31,361 nucleotides of DNA, from positions 1 through 31,361 of the forward strand of contig CAZPWQ010000030.1 in assembly GCA_964590495.1 (NCBI GenBank). Direction: 5' to 3'. The position numbers and the translations under genes were made by a program. A model generated the notes under the pieces. The model was not told the origin of the DNA, searched no databases, and was given only the letters and a program-made list of their open reading frames with translations. Numbering within the stretch: position 1 is the first letter of the stretch; each line of letters starts with the position of its first letter. Of the stretch, positions 22,660 to 31,306 are shown piece by piece. The DNA comes from CAZPWQ01 sp964590495. Lineage in GTDB: Bacteria > Bacteroidota > Rhodothermia > Balneolales > Balneolaceae.

Positions 22660-25600
22660 ATGAGATTTAAACTACTGATAATACTATTCATTTTGTCAGG
22701 CTTACAAGCTGTATGCGGCCAGGCCGTAAACTTTGAAGACGGTTTCGAAGATGGCGATTTCTCAAATGATCCGGCATGGGGCGGAAATACCGGGGATTTC
22801 ATTATAACGGATATCGATGATAATTCTCTTTTACAGCTGAATGCCGAAGGATCCGGTACTTCTTATCTGAGTACACCATCGGAAAATATCGATGGCAGTT
22901 GGGAATTTTATATACGGCTGGATTTTGCTCCGTCCGGCGGAAATCGTGCTTACATCTTTTTAACGAGTAATACGCCTGACCTTGGTGCATCTCCAAGCGG
23001 CTATGCGATTCGAGCCGGTGAAAGCGGAAGCGATGACCTGTTTCACCTTGTGAGATTCAGTAATGGCTCCGAAGACTCCACACTGATATCTGGCACTACC
23101 GATATCAGCAGTGGCGGTGAATACAGGGTAAAAGTTACCAGAGACAGCGGCGGGAACTGGATTCTTGAGACCGGTCAGGGATATGACGGCAAGCTGATCA
23201 CAGAAGGAACCGGTCAAGACAACAGTGAAGTTAATGCAACTCATTTCGGAATTCTTTTAAACTATACTTCCACCAGGTCGGATAAGTTTTACTTTGATTT
23301 CAAAATTGATCTTCCGCCCTTTACCATAACCGGCATTTCTGTAAATGACAGTGAAATTGACCTGGCTTTTAATCGCAATTACGACCAATCAACAGTACAG
23401 TCCGGTGATTTTTTAATAGATAACGGCTTCGGATCTCCCGGTTTTGTGAGTTTTGTAGACGAAAAGACTATCCGGCTTGGTTATGGAAGTGAGCTCCCTT
23501 CCGGGAAATACACGCTTTCGCTAAGTGATATTGAAGATGAAAACGGGGAAATAATTTCTCCCGACCACACAGAGTTCTACGTTTTCGATACACCTTCAAA
23601 CGGTGATGTGGTTATAAACGAATTTATGTATGACCCGCCTGCCGGACTCGAAGAATATGTAGAATTGATAAACAGTTCTGACAAATTTTTAAACCTCCAA
23701 AACTGGCAGATCGGCGACGATTCCAATATCCATACCATTACTTTTGATACGCTTGTTTTTGAGCCCGCAAGTCATCTTGTGATTTCAAGAGATACGTCTT
23801 CTCTCTTCAATATATTTGGCAGCCGCCCTTATGTAGAAGCAACGGTCCCATTTCTTAATAACAACGAAGATGGCATTCGAATTTTGGATGATAAAGACAT
23901 GTTAGTTGATACGCTGTTTTACACTTCCGATTGGGGTGGTGATGATGTTGCTCTTGAGAGACGGTCACCAGAGGTAAATTCAAATTTCAGGGAAAACTGG
24001 AGTAATTCTCCGGATCCTCTTGGCGGCACCCCCGGAGAAGAGAATAAACTAGAACCGGATAATACTGCACCCGAAATAACAAATCTTACCATCAGTTCAT
24101 CCCGGACTATCCAGCTGGCATATGATGAAAAAGTGAGTACATCTACTGCCGAAATCACATCCAATTATACTATAGATGGTATAACCGTAAGCACAGTACA
24201 ACAAACAGCCGGGGACACTGTCGAAATTACTTTGTCCTCGGACCTGGAAAATGCTGTTGAATATAATCTGAGCATACAGAATATTTCAGATATTTTCGGC
24301 AACACCATAAGCAAAGCCGACACCTCCATTACCTATTACAAAATATCACCGGTTGAACCGGGTGATATCGCAATTAATGAATTCATGTATGATCCACCTG
24401 AAAACAGTACGGAGTACATTGAAATCTATAACTACTCTGATAAATCACTCGACCTTGATGGATGGATTCTTAGTGACAATCGTGATATCAATTCTCTTAT
24501 TAGCTCCAAACAGTTCATCTTACCACCTGAAAGCTATATTGTAGTGGCACCCGATAACAGTCTTTTGCAGGAATTTGCGGACATAACGCTGGTTTCAATG
24601 GGTAGCAGTTTTCCGGCCTTAAACAACGGCGGCGATCAAATTGTAATCAAAGATTCCGCCGGTGTCTTACTTGACTCACTGGAATACTCATCCGACTGGG
24701 GTGGTGAAGAAGTCGCCCTGGAGCGAATAAGCACTGCGTTAGCGGGAATCCATCAAGCGAACTGGGGAAATTCACCCCGGTCAATCGGCACTCCCGGGTC
24801 CCCCAATAAGGTCGAGCCGGATGTACTACCACCGGCGCTTTCATCCCTGGTAGTCCGGGATGATCAGCATATCGACCTGCAATTTTCCGAAACCCTGGAT
24901 CCATCAACTACTGAAAACCCGGAATTCTTTTCCCTGTCCGGAGAAATTCCTGTTGCTGATGCCAAACACGATCATTCCAGCCTGATATCGCTTTTTCTTG
25001 ATAAACCACTTCGGAATAATACCCTATACGAAATTAGTGTCTCGGGGGTCAGTGATCTTTTTGGAAATTCTGTTTCCCGGATTGATACCAGTTTTACCTT
25101 TTACAAAATATCAGAAGCTGATTCCGGCGATGTGTTTATTAATGAGTTTATGTTTATCCCCCCTTCCGGACGTACAGAATATATCGAACTACGTAACAGT
25201 TCGACGAAATCAATCAATTTGCAGGGGTGGACCTTCAGCGACAATCGGCATATCCGAAACGTAATTAGCGACAGCGAGGTTATCCTGCCGCCTGAAGGCT
25301 TTATCGTTATCGCGCCGGATAATTCACTGCAGGACGAATTTCCTGATATTTCAATTATTGAGATGGGAAGTAATTTTCCATCGCTGAACAACAGCAGTGA
25401 TGATATTGTAATCCATAAACCCGATAGTACAGTTATTGACTCACTCCGATATACGTCTGCCTGGGGTGGTGATGAAACAGCCCTGGAACGTCGTACAACG
25501 AAGGTCGCGGCAACTTATCAGGAGAACTGGGGAAATACTTCCGGGACACCAGGATTTCAAAATACGGTTGGGGACGATAACAACGCACCACAATTCCAGG

Positions 25601-27522
25601 CACTGGAGGTGGTGGATGCTTCCACACTTCAACTCATTTTTTCCGAAAGATTAGCCGTCCCCTCTGCCACCAATATCCACAACTACTCTGTCTCACCTGA
25701 AACGGAAATCGGGACGGTCTCCATCAATGCAGATACTGTTACACTCCATCTAAATAAAGAACTTGTTTCCGGCCGCAACTACCGGGTAACAGTAACAGGT
25801 CTGGAAGATCTGTTCGGAAATAAAATAGATTCACAATTCCAAGAAATTGATTATCTGAAAATAAGTAAGCCTGCAGCCCGCGATCTTGTGATCAATGAAA
25901 TTTTATATAAACGAAGTTCAGACGGCGGACCCGAATTTATAGAACTCTACAACAGAAGTGATAAAAATTTTATCCTGGACGGGTGGACAATCGCAGATGC
26001 AGCAGGCATCGCCACTTTGACGGGTGATATTCGCTTTCCGGCCGGTGAATACCTGGTACTGACAGATGATCAGACGTTTGCAGAAAACAACGCAAAGATT
26101 TATCACGTGCCAAGTTTCCCCTCATTAAATGATACCGGTGACATCCTGTACATCAGAAATGAAAACAGACTTACCATAGATTCCCTACATTATAAATCAA
26201 ACTGGGGCGATAATTTGTCCGGTGTATCGCTTGAACGCAAAGATCCGGGATCTGCTTCAAACGACGCTTCGAACTGGGTTATGAGTGAAGATCCAACCGG
26301 TATTACGCCGGGCAGGAAAAATGCCGGTTTTGAGGAGGATGATCTTCCACCGGATGTTATCTTTTCAAAGCACCTGGATAATGGAAAGATTGAAGTTCAC
26401 TTTAACGAGTTTATAGCCCTGAGCGATGAGGTAGAATTTATATTGGGATCAAACCGGCTTGATATTGCTGAATATAATCCTGCAGAGGGAAACAAAATTG
26501 TCCTGTCATCAGCGAAGGAAAAAAGGAAAAGTAGCGATGCCGTTATTACGGTTAACAATCTGTCTGATGTCCGGGGTAATAAGACTGAATCGGCTAATAT
26601 AGCGGTTTCTCAGCCGGTCAGGCCGGGTGACCTGGTAATCAATGAAATCATGTACAATCCTCTTTCAGACAGCGAAGACAATATGCCCGACCAGAGTGAA
26701 TATATAGAATTGCGAAATATTACAGATCACGCTATATCGCTGGAAGGCATCCTGCTGCATGATGCTCCGGATGAGAATAATAATCTGCGCATCCTTACCC
26801 CTGTGCGTACTGAGTCCCGATGGATTCCTGCACAGGACATAGTACTGATATATGCGGATCAATCCGCCGGTTTAAAAAACAGTAAAATAGCTGATTTTTT
26901 TGATCTGGATATTGAAGAGACTGATTCACCTTTGCGTGTCGACAGAACTACCTTGAGTCTGGCTTCAACAGGTGATGCAATTTACATTGCTGACAGCACC
27001 GGGACAACCATAGACTCTGTTTTTTATGACGAAAGCTGGCAAAATCCCAATCTTATAGATACACGGGGCATAGCGCTAGAACGAATCAATCCGGGAGGTC
27101 CGGGTAACGACGCGGCTAATTGGGGCTCAAGCATCAATGAAAAAGGCGGCACCCCCGGTTCAGAAAATTCCATCTACCAGAAACCAGAAAAAGCATCTGT
27201 AGACTTCGGCATCAGTTTTTCGCCCAATCCATTTTCTCCGGACAATGACGGCTACGAAGACAACTTATTTATTAACTATTCTCTGGATGCATCAGACTAC
27301 CTGATTAAAATTCGAATTTATGATCGTTACGGCAGGCTGGTGAGAAAGCTGGAAGACGGTAAGCCAGCCGGATTCGAAGGATCTATAATCTGGGACGGCC
27401 GCAGGGATGACGGCTCCCGCAATCGCATCGGCATATATATCGTTGTTTTCGAAGCCTATGACAGTTCTACCGGCAAAAATAAGGCATTCAAGGAAACAGT
27501 AGTATTGGCGCGCCGGCTGTAA
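22660..27522 (+). CDS. Large secreted surface protein: five Ig-like/lamin-tail-domain units and FlgD-like C-terminus
   Basis: 1620 residues. Signal peptide about 1-21 (ending CGQA). Residues 25-215 look like a concanavalin/LamG-type beta-sandwich. Then come five repeats of an SbsA/Big-type Ig-like domain plus an LTD (lamin tail) domain. The LTDs begin with a G/R-D-x-x-INE motif at about 315, 568, 823, 1074 and 1323, a period of about 250 residues. Each LTD ends in a W-G/ALER and (mostly) GTPG-x-x-N pattern. Residues 1515-1620 form an FlgD-Ig/CHU_C-like domain (SPNPFSPDNDGYEDN, IYDRYGRLVRKL, GIYIVVF), typical of exported Bacteroidota proteins and possibly a type IX secretion signal. Function unknown; LTD proteins are often surface or nuclease-linked. 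No catalytic motif was seen. Confidence 0.9.
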   Translation: MRFKLLIILFILSGLQAVCGQAVNFEDGFEDGDFSNDPAWGGNTGDFIITDIDDNSLLQLNAEGSGTSYLSTPSENIDGSWEFYIRLDFAPSGGNRAYIFLTSNTPDLGASPSGYAIRAGESGSDDLFHLVRFSNGSEDSTLISGTTDISSGGEYRVKVTRDSGGNWILETGQGYDGKLITEGTGQDNSEVNATHFGILLNYTSTRSDKFYFDFKIDLPPFTITGISVNDSEIDLAFNRNYDQSTVQSGDFLIDNGFGSPGFVSFVDEKTIRLGYGSELPSGKYTLSLSDIEDENGEIISPDHTEFYVFDTPSNGDVVINEFMYDPPAGLEEYVELINSSDKFLNLQNWQIGDDSNIHTITFDTLVFEPASHLVISRDTSSLFNIFGSRPYVEATVPFLNNNEDGIRILDDKDMLVDTLFYTSDWGGDDVALERRSPEVNSNFRENWSNSPDPLGGTPGEENKLEPDNTAPEITNLTISSSRTIQLAYDEKVSTSTAEITSNYTIDGITVSTVQQTAGDTVEITLSSDLENAVEYNLSIQNISDIFGNTISKADTSITYYKISPVEPGDIAINEFMYDPPENSTEYIEIYNYSDKSLDLDGWILSDNRDINSLISSKQFILPPESYIVVAPDNSLLQEFADITLVSMGSSFPALNNGGDQIVIKDSAGVLLDSLEYSSDWGGEEVALERISTALAGIHQANWGNSPRSIGTPGSPNKVEPDVLPPALSSLVVRDDQHIDLQFSETLDPSTTENPEFFSLSGEIPVADAKHDHSSLISLFLDKPLRNNTLYEISVSGVSDLFGNSVSRIDTSFTFYKISEADSGDVFINEFMFIPPSGRTEYIELRNSSTKSINLQGWTFSDNRHIRNVISDSEVILPPEGFIVIAPDNSLQDEFPDISIIEMGSNFPSLNNSSDDIVIHKPDSTVIDSLRYTSAWGGDETALERRTTKVAATYQENWGNTSGTPGFQNTVGDDNNAPQFQALEVVDASTLQLIFSERLAVPSATNIHNYSVSPETEIGTVSINADTVTLHLNKELVSGRNYRVTVTGLEDLFGNKIDSQFQEIDYLKISKPAARDLVINEILYKRSSDGGPEFIELYNRSDKNFILDGWTIADAAGIATLTGDIRFPAGEYLVLTDDQTFAENNAKIYHVPSFPSLNDTGDILYIRNENRLTIDSLHYKSNWGDNLSGVSLERKDPGSASNDASNWVMSEDPTGITPGRKNAGFEEDDLPPDVIFSKHLDNGKIEVHFNEFIALSDEVEFILGSNRLDIAEYNPAEGNKIVLSSAKEKRKSSDAVITVNNLSDVRGNKTESANIAVSQPVRPGDLVINEIMYNPLSDSEDNMPDQSEYIELRNITDHAISLEGILLHDAPDENNNLRILTPVRTESRWIPAQDIVLIYADQSAGLKNSKIADFFDLDIEETDSPLRVDRTTLSLASTGDAIYIADSTGTTIDSVFYDESWQNPNLIDTRGIALERINPGGPGNDAANWGSSINEKGGTPGSENSIYQKPEKASVDFGISFSPNPFSPDNDGYEDNLFINYSLDASDYLIKIRIYDRYGRLVRKLEDGKPAGFEGSIIWDGRRDDGSRNRIGIYIVVFEAYDSSTGKNKAFKETVVLARRL

Positions 27523-27590
27523 AAATGGAACCCCGACGGTAGTCGGGACAGGCACAGATGAGGCGGATTGTGCAGATAATCATAGATTAA
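27523..27590 (+). repeat. Left arm of an imperfect inverted repeat after the LTD gene, with a CCCGAC hairpin
   Basis: It begins aaaatggaac, then a 6-bp stem hairpin (cccgacggtagtcggg), then cacagatgaggcggattgtg and cagataatcatag. The right arm at 27605-27639 is the inverted counterpart and starts from the same atggaac end. The hairpin may also terminate the LTD transcript. Confidence 0.5.
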
Positions 27591-27604
27591 TCTTAACAAT
27601 CAGT

Positions 27605-27639
27605 GCTCATCTGCTCAATCTGTGTCATCTGCGTTCCAT
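27605..27639 (-). repeat. Dispersed GCRGAT-type intergenic repeat, copy 2 (right arm)
   Basis: Read on the minus strand it begins atggaacgcagat, then cagattga, then cagat, which matches 6424-6466 almost unit for unit. Together with 27523-27590 it forms an inverted pair in the gap before murI. Confidence 0.6.
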
Positions 27640-27641
27640 TC

Positions 27642-27672
27642 TTGTTCGTTATTCTTCTGTTCGATACCTTTT
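27642..27672 (+). promoter_or_regulatory. Possible murI promoter (TTG-N20-TACCTTTT)
   Basis: TTG at 27642 and TACCTTTT at 27665-27672 have Bacteroidetes -33/-7 spacing; the last base differs from TAnnTTTG. The predicted start would leave a leader of about 25 nt to the murI ATG. Confidence 0.3.
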
Positions 27673-27703
27673 GATTTCAACTTTATAATTTTAAAATCAT
27701 TAG

Positions 27704-28528
27704 ATGAGTACATCTTCCCCTATTGGCATCTTCGATTCAGGATATGGCGGACTGACAATCATGAAGGAGATCGTCAACGAGTTGCCGGATTATGATTATT
27801 TATATCTGGGAGATAATGCCCGCTCACCTTACGGCACCAGGTCGTTCAAAACCATTTATGAAAACACGCTGGAGTGCGTCAAATATCTCTTCTCTCAAAA
27901 CTGTCACCTGGTGATTCTGGCCTGCAATACAGCTTCAGCCAAAGCGCTCAGAAATATACAGCAAAAAGATCTGCCGGAGATAGATCCTGACCGCCGGGTA
28001 CTCGGCGTCATTCGTCCCACGGCAGAAATTATAGGGGAATGTTCAACAACCGGGCATGTTGGAATACTTGGAACAAACGGAACGGTAAACTCAGAATCTT
28101 ATGTGATGGAAATCAAAAAACAATTTCCCGGCCTGAATGTCTATCAGGAAGCCTGTCCCATGTGGGTACCCCTGGTAGAAAACGATGAATATAACAAGCC
28201 CGGTGCCGACTATTTTGTGAAGCAACATATAAACCGGATCATCGGGAAATCAAAAGAGATAGATACCCTGCTGCTGGCCTGTACCCACTATCCGCTGCTG
28301 ATGAAGAAAATACAAAAACACGCACCGGACCATGTGACCGTATTAAGCCAGGGAGAGATCGTAGCCAAAAGTCTGGCCGATTACCTGCAGCGACATCCTG
28401 AAATAGATGAAAAGTGCTCCCAAAAAAAATCCAGGCTCTTTCTGACTACCGACTCCACTGAAGATTTTGATATGCATGGAAAAGAATTTTATGGGAAAAA
28501 TATCCATTCGGAATTTGTACATATATAG
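27704..28528 (+). CDS. murI: Glutamate racemase
   Basis: 274 residues. The opening PIGIFDSGYGGLTIMKE carries the catalytic-site Asp11-Ser12. The two catalytic cysteines are Cys74 (ILACNTAS) and Cys193 (LACTHYPLL), with His195 beside the second. The motif LGDNARSPYG at 35-44 is also diagnostic. It makes D-glutamate for peptidoglycan stem peptides in the cytoplasm. Normal length. It is alone on its strand here, convergent with the RNA methyltransferase gene, and is a housekeeping gene not visibly linked to the exported D-peptidase genes upstream. Confidence 0.97.
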   Translation: MSTSSPIGIFDSGYGGLTIMKEIVNELPDYDYLYLGDNARSPYGTRSFKTIYENTLECVKYLFSQNCHLVILACNTASAKALRNIQQKDLPEIDPDRRVLGVIRPTAEIIGECSTTGHVGILGTNGTVNSESYVMEIKKQFPGLNVYQEACPMWVPLVENDEYNKPGADYFVKQHINRIIGKSKEIDTLLLACTHYPLLMKKIQKHAPDHVTVLSQGEIVAKSLADYLQRHPEIDEKCSQKKSRLFLTTDSTEDFDMHGKEFYGKNIHSEFVHI

Positions 28529-28632
28529 CTATCAGAGGATAGGATAGTCTCAAGGAATTTATTTTATGTATTGCAGTCTTTGAAATGACTCCGTTGATGA
28601 GTTGGTGGGACAATAATAAAAAATACCACCTA

Positions 28633-28696
28633 CATTGTCATCCCGACCGGAAGTCCCGATGTTTTTCTCGGGACTGTAGCGGAGGGATCTCATCCG
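28633..28696. repeat. Bacteroidota-type GTCCCGA dispersed repeat with hairpin
   Basis: It starts cattgtcatcccgaccgg and has an 8-bp stem (agtcccga, 28652-28659, with tcgggact, 28668-28675) around a T-rich loop, followed by gtagcggagggatctcatcc. From memory, sequences of the form gtcatcccgac/agcggagggatct recur in the intergenic DNA of many Bacteroidota. It lies between the convergent murI and methyltransferase genes. The rest of 28529-28757 shows no gene. Confidence 0.6.
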
Positions 28697-28757
28697 TTCT
28701 GAAGAAGCAATCAGTTTAACAAAAGGGTTGGGTATCAGCTTTAGATTATAAAAATGT

Positions 28758-29540
28758 CTAACCCGATAATGCATAGAGTGCGATAGAGAGGGCAACAGAG
28801 GCATTCAGGCTTTCCACGTTTTCCGATGAGGCGGCCGACGGAATTTCTATCACTTTCCTGCCTTCTCTGAAAAGTGAAGAAGCTATTCCGTTCGCTTCAT
28901 TTCCTATCACAACGATGGTTTTTTCTCCGGGTTCAAACTCCCGCAGGTTCTTTGCTTCTCCTCCGGCATCCAACAGTACCACCTGCCATCCGTGTTCTTC
29001 CAATGCAACAAGATCAGTTTCCAAATCGAAATTATTATAGGGCACAGTACCTGTTGCCCCTGCCGTACTTCGCACCACTTTGGGGTGAAACAGATCAACC
29101 GTACCCTTTCCCGATAACATCCCGTTTACACCAAACCAGCTTGAGGTCCGAATGATGGTACCCAGGTTCCCGGGATCCTGGATTGCATCGGTTGCGACAA
29201 TAATACCTCCTTTTTCAATAAACTGTTCCTTCTTTGTTTCCCGGGGCATCCGGCACATGGCAAGAACCCCCTGCGGATTTTCCGTATCGGCCACTTCACT
29301 AAAAACATCCGGTGAAAGTAACCGTGTTTCCTGCTCCCGGATAATATCCGGCCATTCCCGCTGTAACCAATACTCTTGTTTTTCATCAAAGAACAGTACG
29401 TCGATATCTATAATCTTGTTGTCGATAATCTGTTGTATACTGCGTTCGCCCTCCATCATGAACAGTTGTTCCTTTTGGCGATATTTTTTCCTGTTTAATT
29501 TTCTGAGGAGTGTGATTTCCCTGTTTGATCCTTTCTTCAT
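28758..29540 (-). CDS. SpoU/TrmH-family RNA 2'-O-methyltransferase
   Basis: 260 residues. The N-terminal 1-100 is a substrate-binding domain (LLRKLNRKKYRQKEQLFMMEGER). The SPOUT domain spans 113-258 with motif 1 DAIQDPGNLGTIIRTSSWFG (118-137), motif 2 VVIGNEANGI (210-219) and motif 3 ESLNASVALSIALYAL (243-258). These proteins methylate ribose 2'-OH in rRNA or tRNA using S-adenosylmethionine and use a deep trefoil knot. It resembles RlmB/YsgA-type members, but the target nucleotide cannot be told from sequence. It is divergent from the ALDH gene. Confidence 0.93.
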   Translation of the reverse strand: MKKGSNREITLLRKLNRKKYRQKEQLFMMEGERSIQQIIDNKIIDIDVLFFDEKQEYWLQREWPDIIREQETRLLSPDVFSEVADTENPQGVLAMCRMPRETKKEQFIEKGGIIVATDAIQDPGNLGTIIRTSSWFGVNGMLSGKGTVDLFHPKVVRSTAGATGTVPYNNFDLETDLVALEEHGWQVVLLDAGGEAKNLREFEPGEKTIVVIGNEANGIASSLFREGRKVIEIPSAASSENVESLNASVALSIALYALSG

Positions 29541-29614
29541 TTATTATCCGAATCAGCTTTTTATTAACTTGTTATGCAGTTAAGAAATCCTATTAAACCG
29601 CTCTGCACTTCCCC

Positions 29615-29632
29615 TTAAATCTTAAGATTTAA
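29615..29632. promoter_or_regulatory. 18-bp perfect palindrome in the ALDH upstream region
   Basis: ttaaatcttaagatttaa is perfectly self-complementary and sits between the divergent methyltransferase and ALDH genes, 55 bp before the ALDH ATG. It has the form of a dimeric regulator operator, but its AT content makes a chance palindrome possible. Confidence 0.35.
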
Positions 29633-29687
29633 AACACTAAAAGTATTCTTATCTTGAAGCAAAAGTTAATATAAAGAAATCAGCAAT

Positions 29688-31217
29688 ATGGATTTTTTGA
29701 GAAAACTAGGTATTGAAGGAACTAATATCGGTACCAGTACCGGTCAGCATTTTTTGGGAGATGATAGTCAGAAAACTATCTCCAGCCATACGCCTATCGA
29801 CGGCTCACAGATTGCAGATACAACAATTACTACCAGAGAGCAATATGACCAGGTAGTCGCGAAAGCCCAGGAGGCGTTTAAAGAATGGCGGACAGTTCCC
29901 GCCCCCAAAAGGGGTGAAATTGTGCGCCAGATCGGGCTCGAATTACGGAGGTACAAAGACGAACTTGGAAAACTCGTCACTACAGAAATGGGTAAGATCT
30001 ATCAGGAAGGCCTTGGTGAAATTCAGGAGATGATTGACATCTGCGACTTTGCCGTCGGTCAATCACGGATGCTTTACGGAAAAACCATGCACTCGGAACG
30101 TCCCGAACACCGGATGTATGAACAATGGCATCCGCTGGGAATTACAGGTATTATTTCGTCTTTCAATTTTCCGGTAGCTGTATACAGCTGGAATGCGATG
30201 ATTGCAGCTGTCTGTGGAAATGTCATGATCTGGAAGGGATCGGAAAAAACGCCTTTATGTGGAGTAGCCGTTCAAAATATCATCGCCGGAGTGCTTAAGG
30301 AAAATGATCTGCCGGAAGGTATTTTCAACCTGGTAACCGGCGGGCGCCAGGTCGGGGAATGGATGACGGAAGATGAACGAATTCCCCTGATCTCTGCCAC
30401 CGGATCGATACCAATGGGAAAACAGGTAGCACAGACTGTAGGTGCGCGATTGGGCAAAACTATCCTGGAGCTTGGAGGTAATAATGCCATAGTAGTTTCA
30501 GAACATGCCGACCTGGAACTTGCCGCCCGGGCAATCGTCTTCGGCTCGGTTGGGACATGCGGGCAGCGTTGTACATCCACACGCCGGCTGATTGTTCATG
30601 AAAAAATGTATGACGAGCTGAAAAACCGGCTCGTGGAGATGTACAAGAGTGTGAACATCGGCAATCCTTTGGATGAAGATACACTGGTTGGTCCGCTAAT
30701 AGACAAGCAGGCCTATGAGAGTATGCAGGAAGCCCTGAAAGCAGTACAATCTGCCGGCGGAACCCTCGTCTATGGCGGTGAAAAAGTTGAAAAGAAAAGT
30801 ATTGGCGGTGGAAATTATGTAACGCCGGCCATCGTGGAGGCAGAAAATCATTTTGATATTGTCCAGGAAGAAACGTTTGCACCTGTTCTCTACCTGATCA
30901 AGTACAGCGACCTCGATGAGGCACTGGCCAAACATAATGGCGTACGACAGGGGCTTAGTTCGGCAATGTTTACCCAGAATCTGCGTGAGGCTGAAACTTT
31001 TCTCAGCAGCCGGGGCTCCGATTGTGGAATTGCCAATATAAATGTAGGGACAAGCGGTGCTGAAATCGGTGGTGCATTCGGCGGCGAAAAAGAAACTGGC
31101 GGCGGCCGCGAATCAGGTTCGGATGCATGGAAAGCTTATATGCGGCGTCAAACCAATACCATCAACTGGGGCAGAGAAATGCCGCTGGCACAGGGTATCG
31201 AATTTGATGTCGACTAG
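29688..31217 (+). CDS. Aldehyde dehydrogenase, ALDH7 (aminoadipate semialdehyde dehydrogenase-like) type
   Basis: 509 residues. ALDH hallmarks: Asn160 (SSFNFP), the NAD-binding ISATGS at 235-240, the general base Glu261 (LELGGNN) and the nucleophile Cys295 (GTCGQRCTSTRR). The N-terminal start without signal peptide, the segment HPLGITGIISSFNFPVAVYSWN and the C-terminal GGEKETGGGRESGSDAWKAYMRRQT are close to the ALDH7 (antiquitin) group, which oxidises alpha-aminoadipic semialdehyde in lysine breakdown. Other aldehydes are possible and no other lysine-catabolism gene is in the window. An 18-bp palindrome precedes it and a possible IS end follows it. Confidence 0.95.
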   Translation: MDFLRKLGIEGTNIGTSTGQHFLGDDSQKTISSHTPIDGSQIADTTITTREQYDQVVAKAQEAFKEWRTVPAPKRGEIVRQIGLELRRYKDELGKLVTTEMGKIYQEGLGEIQEMIDICDFAVGQSRMLYGKTMHSERPEHRMYEQWHPLGITGIISSFNFPVAVYSWNAMIAAVCGNVMIWKGSEKTPLCGVAVQNIIAGVLKENDLPEGIFNLVTGGRQVGEWMTEDERIPLISATGSIPMGKQVAQTVGARLGKTILELGGNNAIVVSEHADLELAARAIVFGSVGTCGQRCTSTRRLIVHEKMYDELKNRLVEMYKSVNIGNPLDEDTLVGPLIDKQAYESMQEALKAVQSAGGTLVYGGEKVEKKSIGGGNYVTPAIVEAENHFDIVQEETFAPVLYLIKYSDLDEALAKHNGVRQGLSSAMFTQNLREAETFLSSRGSDCGIANINVGTSGAEIGGAFGGEKETGGGRESGSDAWKAYMRRQTNTINWGREMPLAQGIEFDVD

Positions 31218-31306
31218 GGTCCAAGTCACAGGTACCCTGTGCTGCCGCATTCCTTCTGTACAAAGAAGCAGGAGTCTCTCTTTTGAAATATTTCTGAGAA
31301 GAAAGT

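Noticed and set aside
31227..31241. cacagg-tac-cctgtg hairpin after the ALDH gene as a terminator
   Set aside because: The stem is 6 bp and no T run follows, so it does not meet terminator criteria.
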